A stretch of 64,000 bases of DNA from JACDER01 sp963842575. Its GTDB lineage: Bacteria > Actinomycetota > Thermoleophilia > Gaiellales > Gaiellaceae. The stretch's first letter is position 1, and each line of letters starts with the position of its first letter. A program made the position numbers and the translations under genes. The stretch covers positions 186,001-250,000 of the forward strand of contig CAWJGS010000010.1 in assembly GCA_963842575.1 (NCBI GenBank), read 5' to 3'. This document shows, piece after piece, positions 61,013 to 64,000 of the stretch. The notes beneath the pieces are model-generated. The model did not search any database. It saw only the letters and a list, made by a program, of their open reading frames with translations, and was not told where the DNA came from.

Positions 61013-62649
61013 GCGGTGACGGCGGCGGGGCGGCTTCGCTCACGCGCGCGCTCGAGCGCGGCGCCGACGAATTCGCGGAAAAGCGGTGCCGGGCGCGTCG
61101 GGCGCGACTTGAACTCCGGATGGAACTGGCTGGCAACGAACCAGGGATGGTCGCGCAGCTCGACGATCTCGACCAGGCGTCCCTCCTGGAACGTCCCCGA
61201 CACGACCAGGCCGGCGTCGACCAGCCGTTGCCGGTACTGGTTGTTCACTTCGTAGCGGTGGCGGTGCCGCTCGTGGATGACCGCGTCGCCGTAGGTCTCC
61301 TGCGCACGGGTCCCCTCCGCCAGCTCGACCGCCTGGGCGCCGAGCCGCATGGTGCCGCCGAGGTCCTCGATCTCCTTCTGCTCGGGGAGCAGGTCGATCA
61401 CCGGGTGCGGCGTCTCGGGATCCATCTCGGTCGAGTTGGCGCCCTCGAGCCCGACCACGTGGCGGGCGAACTCCGAGACCGCGACGTGCATCCCGAGGCA
61501 GATGCCGAGGTAAGGAATCTGCCGCTCACGAGCGACGCGGCAGGCGAGGATCTTCCCCTCCCAACCGCGCGAGCCGAACCCGCCGGGGACAAGGATTCCG
61601 TCCACCTGCTCGAGCTCCTCCTCCGCCTCCTCGAGCGTCATCCCCTCGGCATCCACCCAGCGCACGCGCACGGAGCAGCCCTGGTGCAGGCCGGAATGCT
61701 TCAACGCCTCGTGCACCGACAGATACGCGTCGTGCAGCTTGACGTACTTGCCGACGAGCCCGATCTCGACCTCCTCCTTCGGCTGCCGGATGCGCGCGGT
61801 CAGATCGACCCACTCGCCCAGATCGACGCCGTCGGCCGGCAGCCCGAGCTTCTCGCACACCATCCGGTCGAGGCCCTCGGCCTGCAGCTCGGTGGGAACG
61901 AGATAGACGTCGGGGGCGTCCTGGCAGGCGATCACCGACTCGCGCTCGACGTCGGCGAAAAGGGCGATCTTCTCGCGGATGTCGGGCGAGATCGCCTCGT
62001 GCGAGCGGCAGACGACGATGTCCGGGTGGATACCGATGCGCCGCAATTCGTTGACCGAATGCTGCGTCGGCTTGGTCTTCAGCTCTCCGGCCGCATCCAC
62101 GAACGGGATGAGCGTCACGTGCAGGTAGATCACGTTTTCGGGCCCGGCCTCGCGCCGGAACTGGCGGATGGCTTCGAGGAACGGGAGCGACTCGATGTCG
62201 CCGACCGTCCCGCCGATCTCCGAGATGACGACGTCCGTGTCGGTCGCCTCGGACGCCCGCCGGATCCGGTCCTTGATCTCGTTCGTGATGTGCGGGATGA
62301 CCTGGACGGTCGAGCCCAGGTACTCGCCCTTCCGCTCCTTGCGCAGCACCGCGTACCAGATGCCGCCGCTCGTGTGGTTCGAGTTGCGCGAGAGGTTCTC
62401 GTCGACGAAACGTTCGTAGTGCCCGATGTCGAGGTCGGTCTCGGCGCCGTCCTCGGTCACGAACACCTCGCCGTGCTGGAACGGGCTCATCGTGCCGGGG
62501 TCGACATTGATGTACGGGTCGAACTTCTGGCACTGCACCTTCAGGCCACGGGCCTTGAGCAGCCGGCCGAGGGAGGCCGCGACGATTCCCTTTCCCAGGG
62601 ACGAGACGACGCCTCCGGTTATGAAGACGTACTTCGTCGGCCGCGTCAC
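61009..62649 (-). CDS. pyrG: CTP synthase
   Basis: It converts UTP to CTP with glutamine. The synthetase half starts KYVFITGGVVSSLGKGIVAA; QCQKFDPYINVDPGTM and SEIGGTVGDIESLPFLEAIR are diagnostic. The glutaminase half has the Cys in YLGICLGMH and His-Glu in ASQFHPEFKSRP. The 546 residues are normal. GTG 62649 overlaps the upstream gene stop as GTGA. The pyrG-mctB neighbourhood matches mycobacteria. Confidence 0.96.
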   Translation of the reverse strand: MTRPTKYVFITGGVVSSLGKGIVAASLGRLLKARGLKVQCQKFDPYINVDPGTMSPFQHGEVFVTEDGAETDLDIGHYERFVDENLSRNSNHTSGGIWYAVLRKERKGEYLGSTVQVIPHITNEIKDRIRRASEATDTDVVISEIGGTVGDIESLPFLEAIRQFRREAGPENVIYLHVTLIPFVDAAGELKTKPTQHSVNELRRIGIHPDIVVCRSHEAISPDIREKIALFADVERESVIACQDAPDVYLVPTELQAEGLDRMVCEKLGLPADGVDLGEWVDLTARIRQPKEEVEIGLVGKYVKLHDAYLSVHEALKHSGLHQGCSVRVRWVDAEGMTLEEAEEELEQVDGILVPGGFGSRGWEGKILACRVARERQIPYLGICLGMHVAVSEFARHVVGLEGANSTEMDPETPHPVIDLLPEQKEIEDLGGTMRLGAQAVELAEGTRAQETYGDAVIHERHRHRYEVNNQYRQRLVDAGLVVSGTFQEGRLVEIVELRDHPWFVASQFHPEFKSRPTRPAPLFREFVGAALERARERSRPAAVTA

Positions 62650-63851
62650 GCCTGCCGCCCCGCCCGGTCCAGTTCCCGGAGGACGGGCGTGCGCTCGATC
62701 AGGTCGCCGAGTGAGACAAGCTCGCCGAGGAGGGTCAGTCCGGCCAGTACTCCGATCGCCGCTGCGCGGCCTCGTCCTGTGAGCCGACCCACGGACTTCA
62801 ACCCTAGCAGCGCGCCCAGACTGTTCGAGCCCGCGTCCCCGAGCATCCCCATCTCGCGGAGATCGTAAGGAAGCAGCAGGACGGCCAGGCCCTTCGGCGC
62901 GTCGACGAAAACGGCGGCCGCGAGGTACGCCTTGAGCGCGCGGCCGGGCGCCGTGTCGAGCTGGTTCAGCGCGTTGGCGGCGAGGCCTGTGAGAACCGCT
63001 CCGGAAAGCCGCCTGGTCGCCAGGAAGCCAATCAGCGGGATGGCCACGAGCTTGAGGACACCGGTGGTCGTGCCCGTGCCGAGATGGCGGCGGAAGCCAC
63101 GCTCCGGGCCGCTCCACACGTCATCGGCGAGCCCGACCGCGGCGACGGCGGCTGCGGGCGCCCCCTCGACGCAGGCCACCCAGCCGACGATCGGGAGGCG
63201 GAGGCCACGGCGGTTGACCGCCTGCGGGCCGCAGGCGAGGAGGGCGTCGAGGAGCTGGCGGCCACGGTGGACGAAGCCGCCGAGATCACGCCCGGTTGCG
63301 CGATGACGGAGTGGGAGATCGACCTCGCGGACGTCCAGTCCAGCCCGCACCGCGTCGATCGTCATCCGCGTCTCGCAGCCGAACCCGGCCGCGACCGGGA
63401 AGCACGTCTCGCGCGCGGTCGCCGAGAGGAAACGCTGGCCCGAGAGCGGCTCGGAGGCGTCGAAGCCGCTCCGCAGCCGGATCAAGGCCCGCGCGACTCC
63501 CTTCGCGATCCCGAAACCGCCGCCCTCGCGCCGCTCGAAGCGCGCCACGGCGAGATCGGCGCCCAGCTCGGCGAGCGGCGCGAGCTCTCCCACGAGGTCG
63601 GCGTCGCACAGCAGGAGCGGTCCCGGGTCGAGCTCACGCTCGGCGAGCGTCAACGCCTGTCCCTTTCCCCGCCTCGGGAGCCGCACGACGCGCGCGCCGG
63701 CTTGCTCGGCTGCACCGGCCGTCCCGTCCCGCGACCCGTCGTCGGCGACCACGATCTCCGCGCCGGGGAACGAGCGTGCGAGCACGCGCACGGTCTCCTC
63801 GATTCGCTCCTCCTCGTCGCGCGCGGCGACGAGGATCGTGAGGTCAGCCAC
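62646..63851 (-). CDS. GT2 glycosyltransferase fused to a MraY/WecA-like membrane domain
   Basis: Residues 1-215 are a GT2 domain: LTILVAARDEEERIEETVRV, AEIVVADDGSRDGTAG and LLLCDADLV, with a metal-binding Asp pair. Residues 220-401 are hydrophobic, with several helices and the motifs VGLADDVWSG and GMLGDAGSNSLGALLG, which recall the Asp-rich loops of polyprenyl-phosphate sugar transferases. A glycan-lipid role is inferred; the donor is unknown. It lies between mctB-like and pyrG with 4- and 8-nt overlaps. Confidence 0.8.
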   Translation of the reverse strand: MADLTILVAARDEEERIEETVRVLARSFPGAEIVVADDGSRDGTAGAAEQAGARVVRLPRRGKGQALTLAERELDPGPLLLCDADLVGELAPLAELGADLAVARFERREGGGFGIAKGVARALIRLRSGFDASEPLSGQRFLSATARETCFPVAAGFGCETRMTIDAVRAGLDVREVDLPLRHRATGRDLGGFVHRGRQLLDALLACGPQAVNRRGLRLPIVGWVACVEGAPAAAVAAVGLADDVWSGPERGFRRHLGTGTTTGVLKLVAIPLIGFLATRRLSGAVLTGLAANALNQLDTAPGRALKAYLAAAVFVDAPKGLAVLLLPYDLREMGMLGDAGSNSLGALLGLKSVGRLTGRGRAAAIGVLAGLTLLGELVSLGDLIERTPVLRELDRAGRQA

Positions 63852-64000
63852 TGGTCGTCGTCGGCGCCGGGACGAGAGGGAGGACGCCGTTGGTGGCGGT
63901 ACCCTCGACCCCGTAGTTCCCCTTCTCGCCGCCGGCGAGCACGAGCGCGAGTGCGAGCTGGCCCGGCGCATTGTCGATCGAGTCGACGGTGGAAAGCGAC
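63844..64000 (-). CDS. C-terminal end of an MctB-like (copper transporter family) protein, partial
   Basis: The last 51 residues (STVDSIDNAPGQLALALVLA, then GGEKGNYGVEGTATNGVLPL) match the C-terminus of the MctB family, outer-envelope proteins that limit copper in mycobacteria. The gene continues beyond the window. Its stop lies inside the start region of the glycosyltransferase gene. In mycobacteria mctB likewise adjoins pyrG. Confidence 0.7.
   Translation of the reverse strand, partial: SLSTVDSIDNAPGQLALALVLAGGEKGNYGVEGTATNGVLPLVPAPTTTSG

Overview
The window is G+C-rich, roughly two-thirds by eye, and reads as chromosome of a deep-branching actinobacterium, most likely of the Thermoleophilia (Gaiellales/Solirubrobacterales) type. 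That assignment is an inference. It rests on the divIVA-yggT-sepF-yggS-pgeF order, a DUF3866 gene, an MctB-like gene next to pyrG, an imuB/dnaE2 mutasome with CGAAC-N4-GTTC LexA boxes, and many GTG/TTG starts with 4-bp GTGA/ATGA overlaps. No rRNA, CRISPR array or intact transposase is visible. One tRNA, tRNA-Pro(GGG), is present.

Layout. (1) 1-2130: small + strand genes (a partial gene, an ABM-like protein, a DUF202 membrane protein, a broken TolB-like remnant, a PRC-barrel protein) ending at a strong hairpin. (2) 2162-7143: a putative old tRNA-Pro-anchored island. It holds a frameshifted secreted M14 peptidase, two small secreted proteins of unknown function and two copies of an unknown gene end. 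(3) 7175-9130: universal stress protein, HAF-repeat secreted protein, small XRE regulator. (4) 9184-27503: a long minus-strand housekeeping series. Read from murA downward it is murA, degenerate hisB, ridA-cca, pgeF, yggS, sepF, yggT, divIVA, yggU, dksA-like, lspA, rluD, rpsB, tsf, pyrH, frr, uppS, cdsA, dxr, rseP, ispG, proS. It links wall precursor and isoprenoid synthesis, lipid carrier, ribosome assembly/recycling and division. (5) 27525-45603: mixed-strand metabolic and repair genes, including dnaE2 and LexA-boxed imuB, ppdK and two methyltransferases. (6) 45819-49145: a large secreted BNR/Asp-box protein with its own classical promoter. (7) 49327-55294: minus operon recO-glyQ-glyS-ppsR-small TM protein-M32 carboxypeptidase. 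ppsR encodes the regulator of the ppdK product 7 kb away. (8) 55336-64000: mutM, deoB, a small TM protein, ald, DUF3866, pepT-like, a 220-bp inverted-repeat element, pyrG, a GT2-membrane fusion and the end of an mctB-like gene.

Two patterns cut across the annotation. First, many transcription units show a TANNNT hexamer only 6-10 nt before the start codon and no Shine-Dalgarno, the signature of leaderless mRNA. At four divergent gene pairs one 7-bp TANNNTA sequence supplies this hexamer on both strands. Second, at least nine genes, several of them essential (proS, dxr, rpsB, murA), carry single-base frameshifts while the protein continues in another frame. I read these mainly as sequencing/assembly indels, so apparent fusions and pseudogenes here need care.
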